Positions 45,688 to 57,057 of a stretch of 64,000 nt of DNA are shown in pieces. Within the stretch, counting starts at the first letter, position 1, and the number at the start of each line of letters is the position of its first letter. A program made the position numbers and the translations under genes. Below the pieces are notes generated by a model that was given only the letters and a program-made list of their open reading frames with translations, ran no database searches and was not told the DNA's origin. Source of the stretch: Mastacembelus armatus (Eukaryota; Chordata; Actinopteri; Synbranchiformes; Mastacembelidae); contig NC_046650.1 of NCBI RefSeq assembly GCF_900324485.2, positions 16,745,517 through 16,809,516 on the forward strand. Reading direction: 5' to 3'.

Positions 45688-45858
45688 TAGAGGTCGACTG
45701 ATCGATTAAAGGAAACGCAGAAAAAAATTTGTCTGTGGATTTAAATTCTAATGTTATAAATCAATATGGATCAATTCATCCTTCTTATTAGATTATAGAT
45801 TAACTTTGATATTTGGTTGACAGCACAGAGGACAGAAACCCATATCGGTCGACCTCTA
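45688..45858. mobile_element. Small MITE with TAGAGGTCGAC ends
   Basis: TAGAGGTCGACTGAT at 45688-45702 is the inverted partner of ATCGGTCGACCTCTA at 45844-45858, with one mismatch. The AT-rich interior is non-coding. It lies in the 3' UTR of the B7-like gene. The superfamily was not assigned. Confidence 0.65.
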
Positions 45859-45955
45859 GTGACGAGGAATGAAATGAAACACTGAGATGTGCAGAGTTTG
45901 AAACAGGTCTTGGCTGGACAAGGAATCAGTGGTTTGGGCCTTGTATCAGGAAAAC

Positions 45956-45961
45956 AATAAA
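45956..45961 (+). promoter_or_regulatory. Polyadenylation signal of B7-like copy 1
   Basis: AATAAA lies about 400 nt after the stop codon, beyond the small MITE. Confidence 0.5.
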
Positions 45962-46354
45962 CCTTTTACACCAGACTCTGCCAAGACTCCAGTGTTTCAT
46001 TCAAATTCATTTAAAAAGTGGAACAAATGGTGACATCTAGTGGTCAAGGTCCGGAACATGAACCTGCAGAAATCAGCCTCAACATCTGGATCAACAAAGA
46101 CACTAACATCTGGAAGGAAAACAGAGCAACACGATCAAAAACCAGAAAATAATTTTATTTGAATAGTGGGAGTCAAAGTCACGCTGGTGCCTTCAGGCGT
46201 AACAGGAATTTCAAGGATTATTCAGCTGTGAATAAATTATATTGATTATATTATATTATATTATATTGATTTATATTGAACATTTGAAGACTGACTGTTA
46301 AACATGTGAACATTATATACACACATATCTTCATCTCCATCATCTTCATCATCA

Positions 46355-48860
46355 TCAGCCCAATGAGAGACTCCCAGAGCGTCTCTTAGCATCAGCTCGA
46401 GCTGCAGGAAAACCAGAAGGTTTTTCAGTGAATTGAACATTTGTCCACATCAGCAGCAGGAAATACAAAGACAAGTGTTCAGTGTTTCCTGTTTCAGCCC
46501 CGTCTCCTCCCTGCTGCTAATGACAACACCTGTCACCTGCCCACAGGCAGGGGGCGCCACAGTGTTTGATTTTCACTTCTTCCTGTTGTGTTAGTTTCTG
46601 TCACACACTGACGTCACCTGCACTTTGTTTACTGTCTAGATTGTCTTCTACAGATTCTACGATCACTGGGATGTTTGGAGGTGCTCTTACCTCGAGCCCA
46701 CTTCCTGTAGATATATATACACACCACCATGATGAAGGTGTAGAGGACGAACAGCAGGATGGTGCACACCAGCTTGAGAAGGGACATGACCACAGGAGGA
46801 GGAGGAGGAGGAGGACTGACAGTGTTGGGCTGATCCTGGACTGTGAAGAAGAAAAAGACCACATTTTATTCTTTGTGTCAATCAATCAGGGCACAGATTA
46901 AAAACATGCTCACAAAGAGGAGGACAGTCCTGGTTTTAGAACTACTGAATATCTGTTCATCACTTCACACCCAGAGCCAGGTGATGTCTCTCAGCTCTGC
47001 TAGCCCTCATGACTCTCTGCTACCTACAGCCCTTCTTTTTTTATTCCAGCTTCTCCTGTGTTGTCAAAGTCCGCTGTAAATCAGCCCGCCTAGGCAAGAA
47101 TTAAGGAACTGGCATCGTGTCACCTGTCAACCAGCTCTGCAGGGACTCTCCTTTCGAGGGGTGTGCACACTTGTAGAAACCTTCATCCGACTTGGACACG
47201 GCTGGAAGGATCTTCTGCCCTGCAGCCTCAGTCCCAATGAAAACGTCATCCTTGTAGAAGTCAGCTGAGAAATACGACGTAGGTGAATATTGTTCTTCTT
47301 CCTTGTAGGAGCAGCGAAGAGTCACTTTATCTCCCTCCATCACTGGAACTACAGGGCTCTCCAGGATCACAACTTTCCCTGTGAGGTAAAAGAACAAAGC
47401 CCAGTAAACACATAAAATCCAGAGTTAGTGGACTTTATTCCTAACTAGTAGAACTAATGATTCTAAAAGCATCCAGCAGATCATAAACCGGCTCCACACA
47501 CACTTGGTTTTACCCGTCACCGTGATGTTGATGCTGTTGCTGCGCTGGCCATGCTCGGACTCACACCAGTACACCCCAGTGTCTGATGGGTAGGCAGTCT
47601 CGATTTTGCAGGAGGATCCACTGGGGACCGCCCAGCCGTACTGGCAGGGCTGGGCCATCTTAGCGGAGGTGTTTCTCTTCACCACCCAGCTGCTGCAGTT
47701 CGCAGAGGCTCTGCAGCTCAGAGAGATTTCATCATAGCGGAAGAACTGCAACCTGCTGGGACTGATGCTCAGCGTGGAGGCTGAGGATCAAACAGGAAAT
47801 CATGAGAGAGGAGTCGGTTTCTGTGAAAAAGCTCAGAATGATCACGCAGAGACTCTGCTGTGGTTTAACCTGCAATCATGCGTCTATGGACAGAGGTGGA
47901 AACAACACGTCACTGACATATTTACCTTGTAAGAGGATGTGGTTGATGTTCTGCTTTCTTATTTCCACACCCCGCAGCACTATACAGTGTTTTGAGTCCA
48001 CCTGCTGAATCTGACTCTAGTGCTCCACATGTTCAGCAGCTGGTTTCTGACTGTCTGCCTGCTGTGGCTTTTATGTCTGCAGCTCTGAGCTGAGTGAAAC
48101 TGAGGGAGCTGCAGACTCATCTGATCATTTCCCAAGTTAATACTGTTTTAAAACTGGCTTTGAGACATTATTAAAAATATTTCAACCTTATTAACAGAAG
48201 TTTTAAAGCTGCATCTGGTTCTATCCTTCGTTCTATTGTTGGTTCTATTGTTGGTTCTATTGTTGGCCTCTTTCAGGGCCTCGCGTTGAGTAGTTGTGCT
48301 CAGTGTAGTTTCCAGCTCAAACAGATACATATTCTAAGGAAACCAATCTGTGTCCTGCATCAAGTGGCAGGTCGACAAAGTTAAGAACCAGTGAAAGTGT
48401 CAGCTCAGGTTAATAACAGCAGCTTGTTTTAAAGCACATCCTCATTAAAACTGGATAAAGGTGTGAAAAGCGTCTGTCCAGACTAAATCGAAACTAAAAC
48501 ATTTTGCTGTTTTCTTTGATTCAGATCTCAAATTTGATAAATCAGTTCTGCTTCCTGCATTTATTACTGTGTGCGGGTGTTAAGCTCCCTCTCCTCCTTT
48601 AAATCAAAACTCTAAACACACTTTCTCACTGTGGGTCATTACCTCATGTTGTTTCTTTTTTACCAGTCTGAGCAAATATAATCTGCAGTTTTTCTTTGAC
48701 TGTTCAGATCTGCACAGCCCTTTGGTCAACCTTGGGTTGTTTTTAAAAGTGCTTTAGAAATAAATAGGGAATGAATCACTAAATCTGTTTTTCCTCTGGT
48801 GAAAAGAGTAGAAAAGAAAAATCACTCACTGAGCAGCAGGCAGACTGATGCAATGCCCAT
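46355..48860 (-). CDS. Fc-receptor-like two-Ig membrane protein with polyproline stalk, copy 2
   Basis: Minus-strand exons: 48830-48860 (leader [10 protein letters not shown]), 47514-47780 (D1), 47124-47378 (D2), 46691-46840 (stalk and membrane) and 46355-46401 (tail [15 protein letters not shown], stop TGA). All are phase 1; 750 nt, 249 residues. D1 has [22 protein letters not shown] and the extra Cys pair QPC/GSSC. D2 has [21 protein letters not shown]-type sequence and [20 protein letters not shown]. The stalk carries seven prolines; the helix includes [18 protein letters not shown]. No tyrosine signalling motif is present, so it could be a ligand-binding or decoy-type receptor or pair with an adaptor. 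It is paralogous to 36615-42850 and head-to-head with the B7-like gene at 49703. A minus-strand AATAAA at 46154-46159 is a likely polyadenylation signal. Confidence 0.85.
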
Positions 48861-49702
48861 CCTGTTCATACATCAGGTTCAACCACGTTCAGATCTGACA
48901 GGAAATCATGAAAGCCAATGTTGAGCAACACGAAAACACTAAACATACATAAAAAAAAAAAAGAGAGAAATCACTGACCTGCAGTGAAATTGATCTAAAT
49001 TTACCACCAGCAGTCTCTACAGGACATGTCTCTGCATCAGTTTGTCCTGCTGCATCACCGGCTTCGAAACTCAACCTCTTTGTTTGACAGCTCTTCACAG
49101 AAAACCACAGAATACATAGGAAGCCTGCCCCCGTTTCAGCAAACAGGACATGAAACCATGAGCTAACCTTTAGCAGAAACTGAAGGAAAGATCAGAAAAT
49201 GCAAAATCCTCCTGTGCCTAAACAGAAATGCACAATATCTAAATCTTTTCAGCTACTTTAAAGACTAATATTCATAACAACCCCCTTAGTGTCCCACTGA
49301 TCTATAACATGGTTTAGATGTAAAAACCTTTGACTAACTTCACTAACGTGAATAACACCCTGACTAAGAGCCCAGAGCCTCCATCCCTCAGCTTCTTGAT
49401 TTTGTTTCCTAGTTGGAGAAATGAAAGTCCCCATTTCCCTCCCTGCGTTTTAAACAGTAATCTGATCCAAAGAGTCAGTCAGGACAGGAGAGAAACTGGA
49501 CGTTACACTTTACTGCTCCCACCTCACACTGGGTCTAAGAGCAAGTGGCCACAGCTGCCCAAATGCCAACTGAGCGAAAAATGCTTTTGAAAGTGAAAAT
49601 GAAACGCAGCAATGACTCAGGCAGTCATCCCCTGTCTGTCATTATCAGAGCTCTGTTTGTTCTTCAGCACCAAACATTTGGGAACCTTTGGATCTTTAAT
49701 CC
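48861..49702. promoter_or_regulatory. Divergent promoter region between Fc-receptor-like copy 2 and B7-like copy 2
   Basis: The spacer is 842 bp, close to the 862 bp of the first pair. GAAAGTGAAAATGAAAC at 49589-49605, about 98 bp before the plus-strand start, contains the ISRE core GAAAATGAAAC and an overlapping GAAAGTGAAA. Confidence 0.6.
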
Positions 49703-51648
49703 ATGGAGAAGATTATTCTACTGATGTGTCTGTTTCTTCCATTTGCAGGATCACCAGGTTGTATTTCTGACTATATCAATATTCCCATTAACACAGTGTA
49801 GATTTGTATGATCATTCATTTGCTGGTCTAGCTGGAGCCTTTATGGTGCAGGATCAGTCTTTATGTGCAGTCATCAGTGTGGGCAGATGTAAGTACAGGT
49901 CATGTAAATACTGAGTTAACCTTTGGTGGACGAAATTATTTCATATGATATAAAATGAGGAAAACAAACTCTGTGCTGTGGTAACTGGACGGGAGCTTTA
50001 CTGACCCTGTTTGGATTTTCTGTTGCAGGAGCCGATCGGTTACTTTGCCCAAAGCGAGTGGAGGCAGCAGTGGGACTGGACGTGACTCTGCACTGCTGCC
50101 TCCAGACTCGTCAGACCCCAGAGGTCACTTTTGTTCAGTGGACCTTCAATGGTTCGGAACTTGTCATTCTTTACCGAAGCAGAGCGGTTTCTGCAGAACA
50201 TATTCCCGCAGAACAATTTAAAGGCAGAGTCTCTTTTTCCCAAAGAGACAAACTGAATTTTTCAGTCACAATCTCAGCAGTTCAGAAAACGGATCAGGGG
50301 ATTTACAGCTGCAAGGCTGGAGCTAAGAGACGGTTCACCTGTGAGACTGAGCTCCTCGTTGGCACAGGTGAGCTGCACCGACATGAAAAACACTTGGAAT
50401 CACCTTCAGTGATTTTCTTTTTATAAATCGAAGCAGCTCTGACTCACACTTCCATCCTGGCTTCATTGTTCAGACTCCAGGTTTGTGGATCAGTGGCTGA
50501 GGGGAGCACGGTGTGATAAGGCTGTAACACATTGTTCATTATTCAAAGTCAGAGGGAGACCTGGTGGTGTTTTCTGGGGGCCTGGTGGGTCACCATTTAC
50601 TACTGGTTTCAATTTGGTGGTCCTTAAATCAGATTTAGAATAGACATGTGGGGGGGGGCAGCAAACCTTTCAGTCTGAAGAACCTGCCTCAGGTCTGTAA
50701 TTCCTCTTAGAGACACCAACATGCAGCTCACAACAAATCACAACAGCTGGAATGAAACTGATTTGCTCACCAGGATCTTGATCCGTGGGTCACCACAGGT
50801 TTGCAGGAATCTGCTGCAGACACAGCTCAGTGCAAACACAAACATTAACGTCTGTCCTGTGCTCTTTCAGGTGGAGAGCGCAGCACCGGCTTTAAGCTGA
50901 TGACCATCTCTTGTGCTGGTCTTGTCGTCCTCATCTTTGCTGTGGTGCTGTATGTAATATACAGTAAGTCAAACGTTTGTCATCTTTTCTATTGTTATTT
51001 TTGATGCTTAACCTCCAAAAGATCTAGTCCCGTGGACTTGAGTAAAAATCGTGTTTCAAGCTTAAACAGACTTGCAGAGGAAACCAGGCTGCGAGGAACA
51101 GGCAGGGACTGAAACCATCCTCAAAATACAGCAAACAGTCTGGGGGATGAGAGACACAGGCCAGTCTGTGCACTGGTGAGACAACTGGAAACAGGTGTGT
51201 GAGTGGGCGGAGCAGGTGGACAGAAAACAGGAAGGAGACCAAACCTAGGCAGGAGATTTCACGTAGTGCATCATGGTCCTAAAGGTAGAAACAGATAACG
51301 TGTGACACTTTCTGTCTAATATACAACACTGAATGGAAAATGTGTGAACATTTTTACAGAAGTGGGAATGTCAGTGATGCAGCCTGTGGTACAGACACAT
51401 TATGTAAATATTAACACTGCAGAAATATTCCAGAGTGTCCTCAACTTCTGCTTTTATAGATCGAAACTTTGTTTAATGGCAGTTTTCCTTCTCAGTGGAC
51501 CAGCAGGGTTTGACTGAAGGTTGATGACAAAACAGTTTGGCTTAGATTTTGGGGAATTTCATTACCTGCTTGTCTTCTCACTGAAACAGGGAAGAAAAAT
51601 CAAAACGTGAGGGAGGAACCGCTTCCTATGCCACAACTATCTGAATAA
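49703..51648 (+). CDS. B7/butyrophilin-like single V-domain membrane protein, copy 2
   Basis: Exons: 49703-49757 (leader MEKIILLMCLFLPFAGSP), 50029-50367 (V domain), 50871-50963 (membrane) and 51590-51648 (tail RKKNQNVREEPLPMPQLSE, stop TAA). All are phase 1; 546 nt, 181 residues. The V domain has RLLCPKRVEAAVG (A-strand Cys), VTLHCC, QWTFNGSELVILYRSR, DQGIYSC and a G-strand Cys (RRFTC); the second Cys in HCC is extra compared with copy 1. The helix is LMTISCAGLVVLIFAVVLYV. The separate Asn/Thr-rich stalk exon of copy 1 was not found. The first donor (GTTGTA) is weak and follows a nine-base insertion relative to copy 1, so the leader end is the least certain junction. Confidence 0.8.
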
Positions 51649-51687
51649 CAAGTCTGAAGGTCACATCCTATGACTGGAATCAGACTG

Positions 51688-51800
51688 GACTCACTGGAGG
51701 CTGTGGTGGAGAGACTCACCTCACTGAGCTGCAGGACTGAACGATACAAGAGATCCTTCGTCCCCACTGCCATCAGGCTCTAAACACCGTAGGCAATGGA
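51688..51800 (+). mobile_element. 3'-terminal LINE fragment in the 3' UTR of B7-like copy 2
   Basis: Reading frames give LDSLEAVVERL and then RYKRSFVPTAIRL, the last coding block of CR1/Rex-type LINEs. It begins about 40 bp after the B7-like stop codon, so the insertion probably lies inside the transcript. Confidence 0.5.
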
Positions 51801-51814
51801 AGATGACTTATCTC

Positions 51815-51945
51815 ATCTCCATCCATTTATCTATACCCCCTTAGTCCTAACCAGGGTCCCAGGGATCTGCTGGAGCCTATCCCAGCTCTCTTTGGGTGAA
51901 AGGCAGGGGGACACCCTGGACAGGTCCCCAGTCCACCACACTCTA
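51815..51945 (-). repeat. SINE-like repeat, 3' part
   Basis: The complement carries CCTGTCCAGGGTG, AGCTGGGATAGGCTCCAGC and GGGACCCTGG as in the copy at 34490-34850. Confidence 0.6.
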
Positions 51946-53830
51946 TGCTCTTATATGCCAATGTAACACACAGCTGTGACTGAAACAACTAAACTCTTGA
52001 AAAACACTAAAATATCTTGCCACAAAAGGACTACAAACATCATTTCATGATCCATGAAGTGAATGTTTGAATTTTGGCACTAATGACGCTTTTAAAACCT
52101 GCCTGCTCCATGTGCAGGAGCCCAGTTCTCAGTGTTGGTGGGTTGAGTCCGACTGTTGTGCGGCGCAGGTCTCCCTTCCCTCTCCGTCTCCCCTGTTTCC
52201 CCCCTTCCTGTTTTGAATCTACCGTATGGTTAATGACCTGTGGATGAATCGTTAAATTATAGTCCTGTACTGGACTGTTGATGCATGGCATATTACCTGA
52301 CTCTATACTGACTGTAACTGAAAAGCTTCTGAGCTAAGCAAGATACTACATGTGTTTGTATGTTTATTAATCTGTATTTACAGTCATTTTATTCTCTTTT
52401 CAATTAGTTTTTATGGTTTTAATGATTGATTTTTCTGGCTCTATATGTTTTACTGTTATTGCTTTTTACCTGCTTGTGTCCTGTTTGCTTCTGTTGATCG
52501 TCTGTCATCTGTGGTTTCTCAGCCCTGCACACCTTGTTGTCATGTTTCAGAGTCCACATACTGTACGTGTGGCACAGAGGTACAGTGGGAAGTGTGTATG
52601 GTACATTGTGGTTTCTGAATGAGAACACAATGATTCGATAAATGGAGTGAACTACACATGTTTGCCTCAAGCTGTTGACAAAATGAAAACTAAATACATT
52701 CTGTGGCACATTTAGCTGTAAGATCCAGTCTGATGTGTTCTGAGGTTGGATTAGACCATATAGTGTTGACAAGTGCTGCGAGGCTGTTTGACTAAAGTCA
52801 ACATAATATCACTTATGTTAATCTATGGGTTTATCTTTCATGAGATAAAGCTTCAGCAGATACAGGGGCCATATCCAGACCAGGACCTCCGGAATGATTT
52901 GACAATCACTAATCATTGTCAATTAGTTAAATTGATAACAATTGTCCCATTGAGTAGAAAATAATCAGATCACTACAAAGTTACAGAAATCATTAGAGCA
53001 TGACATGTGGTAAAACACAGTAATAAAGTTAGAATGAACACCATGTTTGTTTAGTGTTGTAGCAGCCAGCATTGGCTAATTAACACTGAACACAAAGTGC
53101 TACTGGAATGTCACCTATAGTCCTGACTGTCGTAATAGTCCTGATGGTTTAAGTCCCATCCAATAATTACAGACTTATGGAAAAATGATCATCAGACTGG
53201 ACCAGCAGTGACAAACTCACCTTCACGTCTATTGAAGCATTAACCCTTAGGGGTCAACGAACGCGTTCTGTGGCATCTTCTCCTGATAACGCTGAAACGA
53301 ACTTAAAGGTAACTAAAAACTACAGCTCCCATGAACACTTGCCCCGAGAACTTTCACAAACTTGTTTAATCTTTCGTCTCTTTTCACAACAGCAACACTC
53401 TGGTCAACAGTGATTTTTAAAAAGGTTTGTTGTATCTCTGCTGCTTAAATCTGTTTCCACTGTTCATCCCTCTGTCCTGCTGACATATGTCTGAACTAAT
53501 ACACATTAAATGAAAACAACTTAGTAGATGCTTTGACATTAGGGCTTTCAGGGTTGTGATGTTGTGTCTCTCAGACTATGCTGTGTTTTCCTTTACCCTA
53601 AGACACCTTAAACTGTTAGAGTTTAATCTGTGTTTGCACAGGGCGGCTCTCAGAGTGTCATCAGTAAAAATGTGACATTAATGTTAATTTAGGGTATGTC
53701 TGAAGAGGATGATGTATGCTGTGTCAACACTGTCACTTCGTAAATATCAGGTACAGCACTGGCTGATCATCCTGTGTCTTCAGACTGTCTGTCTTTACAG
53801 GTCGAGTTAAACATCTGCATCATCTGCACC

Positions 53831-55605
53831 ATGAAGACTCTGATTCTGGCTGCTCTTCTTTGTGCCCTGTTGGCTCTGGACACAGCTTGTGAGTGTTACA
53901 GCATATTCTGCTTCTTTTCCTGATTTGACTGAAACAAATGAAAAATCTTCATACATTGACAGTTTGTGCATAAGAGGTGTAAAGTGGGTTAGAGCTCTCT
54001 GCTGTCTGACTGATTTCATTACTTTATATCAGAAGGTAATATAGTCGTCAGACACTCAGAATTCTTATTTTTCTGTCTTTGTCTTCAGGCCAGTGTCCAT
54101 TCACTCCAACTTGTCCCTCTGGTTGGACTGAGTACTGTGGCCGTTGTTTTGTCTATGCTCCCAAAGCCTCAACGTGGGGTGATGCTCAGGTAATCCGAGT
54201 GATTTGGGTTTAAATTTGTTTTGACTCTGGGGTGCTTCGGTGAGCCTGTGGGTATTGAGGGACAGTGTGTGGGTTATGGTATGTGGGTGGAGGGGTCGTG
54301 CCTGAAAGAAAGCGAGACAGTGTGTGGATGTGAGTGAGCTGCCGTAGTCCGGAGAGGCCGTTTGATGGGTGGGGCTGCCCAAAAGTGGTTCTGCCCTTTT
54401 GAAAGTCTGTCCTACATTTTCAAATACATTTTACAGGATAGGGAAGAATGTGGCGAATCTCCACTGGCAACAAGCCTCCTCATTTTAATTGCACCTTAGG
54501 TCATCATGTACCTCACGCTCACCTCACCACACACAATACACAATGCTCTAAAGCCATTTCACCCAAGTGGTTGGCCCCTCACTGGCGGGGGGGCGAAGGG
54601 TCTCAGGGCTCACAGGGCCCCACTTATGTGTGGGTAGTGGGTCACCGGCTGGACTGGGATTTGCTTGTCTGGTCTTCTGGGGGTCTCGGTCCCAGGCTGT
54701 GTGTGATCTGTCTGTGATAGTTATCATTATAAGGATGTATTATATTATATTGTTATTATTATTAATATAATTGTTATCAATATTGTGCTGCACTGTTATC
54801 AGTGACAATAGTAATGTCTCACACTGTATTGCTGACATAAGCATTGATATTGTATATATTATAATATAATGAATATATTGTATATAATAATCTATATAAT
54901 GTATTATATTATCACTCTCTCTCTGTTTATCCCTTCTGTCCCCCACCCCCTGACTTCTCCTGTAGCTGCTTCATTAAAATAATCTAGATCTACTCACCAA
55001 GAGGAGTTGGTTCAACACTGCACTGTCTGTTTATCTGTCCTGTAGAAAAACTGCCAGTCCATGGATGCAAACCTTGCATCTGTGCGCAATGCTGAGGAGT
55101 ATGAGGCCATTAAGACCATGATAGCCAAGAGCAAAGGGACTGGATCAGCCTGGATTGGAGGCTCTGATGCACAACAGGTAAACTCTTCACCAACACACGT
55201 GGTCTGATAGACGCGTTCTCTATTGACTGAGGGTGTATTTATTCTTTAGAGTATTTTGTCTCATTCTGTTCTGTTTCCCAGGAGGGTTCCTGGTTCTGGA
55301 TTAATGGAGACAACTTCAAATACACAAACTGGGCTCCTGGACAGCCTGACAACTTCGAAGGCGTTCAACACTGCCTGCAAATGAACTATGGAGGTAAGTC
55401 ACCAACACGTCTACTGGTATAAAACCAGTTTGAACTCTGTTTGTTTATATAATAATGTCACCATGACCTCATTAGACAGTCTCAGGGTCTTGGTATGTAG
55501 CACTGACTGACTCACCTGTTGATGGTACTTACAGATGCAAAGCTCTGGGATGATCTGAACTGTAAGACTCCTCTCCCATCCATCTGTGCCAAGAACCTCT
55601 TCTGA
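53831..55605 (+). CDS. Secreted C-type lectin, copy 1
   Basis: Exons: 53831-53888 (signal peptide MKTLILAALLCALLALDTA), 54089-54189, 55046-55177, 55282-55393 and 55535-55605 (stop TGA); 474 nt, 157 residues. After the signal comes one carbohydrate-recognition domain: CPSGWTEYCGRCFVY, WGDAQKNCQSMDANLASV, AWIGGSD, WAPGQPDNF, CLQMN, WDDLNC and SICAKNLF. Cysteines of both conserved disulfides are present. QPD usually marks galactose-type specificity, but the ENC and WND calcium ligands of the family read QHC and WDD here, so calcium and sugar binding may be altered. No membrane segment is present. It is likely an innate immune lectin of skin, plasma or mucosa. A polyadenylation signal lies at 55951-55956. 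A tandem copy follows at 57058. Confidence 0.88.
54190..55045. other. Intron 2 of C-type lectin copy 1, with AT microsatellite
   Basis: This intron is much longer than that of copy 2 (160 bp), apparently through an inserted G/T-rich repeat (about 54240-54700) of unknown family followed by (AT)-rich DNA at 54720-54915. Confidence 0.5.
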
Positions 55606-55950
55606 TCCCAGGTCTGATCCAGAGGCATGAAATCCCTGTGAAAAGCACACACACTGGTGGAGGTGTGTTTGTCTTTGCATACTCTCACATTTTGTGCCAT
55701 CAGTCTCATAGAACCTGAATTCTACTGTATCTCATTTGACATCTTCTATCATATCCAGTATATATCATCTGTTTCTTTTCTATGGCTGTAACGCTACTGA
55801 AGGAAGGAAGAGACAAGTAACATAAACAGGAGCTGGACTGTCTCTGAGGTTTTATGCCTTTAATAAGAGCAGACTGAATGTGTTATGGAAAGAATGCTTT
55901 GAGCTCCACTTTATTCTGCAGTCTGACTCTTCTTTCTTGGCTCATGCCAA

Positions 55951-55956
55951 AATAAA
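55951..55956 (+). promoter_or_regulatory. Polyadenylation signal of C-type lectin copy 1
   Basis: AATAAA about 345 nt after the stop codon. The surrounding 3' UTR is repeated almost unchanged after copy 2, with its signal at about 58796. Confidence 0.7.
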
Positions 55957-56019
55957 AGTCTATCAGCATTGAAACCAGTTGGTCTGTGTTTTATGGCTCC
56001 TGTATTATGAAATTTCAAA

Positions 56020-56145
56020 TCGCACCAGGTATAGCAAATAAATAAATAAATAAATAAATAAATAAAACTTTCCAACCTTATTTTTGAAGGACTTACTGGA
56101 AATTCCTGCCCCACAATATGAACTATAATTATAGACATTACAAGA
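56020..56145. repeat. Repeat copy with (AAAT)n, shared with 62125-62236
   Basis: AAATCGCACCAGGTATAGCA, the AAAT microsatellite, ACTTACTGGAAATTCCTGCC and CACAATATGAACTATAATTA recur at 62125-62236 with few changes. It is non-coding and its family is unknown. Confidence 0.8.
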
Positions 56146-56189
56146 CTTATATTTTTTTTAACTGTAGTGTTGCACATAAAATTCATCCA

Positions 56190-57057
56190 TCCATCTATAC
56201 TTGTTTATTCCTAAATAGGGTCACGGGGATCTGCTGGAGCCTTTCCCTGATCTCTTAGTGCTGCCCCCATCTGGACGTCCTAGGTCAACTTTTTCAGAAG
56301 AGTTGTGGTTCTGGGTGGCAGGACTCAAATGATGTGCAGTATTTCAGGGGGGATCAGGCTCACAAATTAGCATGAACTGAATATATTATGGACAGAAATA
56401 TGAAAAACATGTGACTGTTATTTAAGATACAAGAGGAGACAACTAAAGTGTCCAAACCTCATTCTGTCTCAGAACTACAGCTCATTACTGTGACACAAGC
56501 ATTTTACTTACTGTCATACATTCCTCTGTGCATCCACCTGGGGGCGCTGTTCTCTACCATTCCTGAGGAGATCTGCTGTCATCTTTTCTTTGGCTTGACT
56601 TGAAACCTGATCAGTGACACCAGTGAGACCAAACAGCCCCATCAGTTACACTGACATCACTTTAGGTAAATGACTGGTTTATAGACAGACAGTCTGACCG
56701 GTTTTCAGTTTGGATTGGATTAGTTAGTGCTGCTAACACTGCAGGCCTGTTTGACTTAAGTCAACTTTCCTTAATTTGCAGCTTTTTCTCCTCTGAGGAA
56801 TATTTATTATTTTAATACTTATTTACTTATTGGTGATTCACTGGGTGGCTCAAAGAGTGGCATCTGGGAAACTGTGAAATTGATTCAGGGCGTTGCTGAA
56901 GAACATTTATACTCAGCAAACAGCTTCACAAAATAAATATCAGTTAATCGAACTCCCTGATCATCTGGTGTCTTGTCTTTGACAGGCTGTCAGTCTTTAC
57001 AGGTCTGTTCCCTACAGAGATATCAGCCTCATCTTTAACATCTGCATCATCTTCACC
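56190..57057. other. Spacer and promoter region of C-type lectin copy 2
   Basis: It starts with a SINE-like 3' fragment (about 56190-56265). The last 110 bp before the start codon (CTGATCATCTGGTGTCTT, GTCTTTACAGGTC, AACATCTGCATCATC) match the sequence before copy 1, so the promoter was duplicated with the gene. Confidence 0.55.

Larger units (their letters stand above)
51649..53830. other. 3' flank of B7-like copy 2 and intergenic DNA
   Basis: Apart from the two repeat fragments at 51688-51945, no gene or RNA was recognised. Confidence 0.5.
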
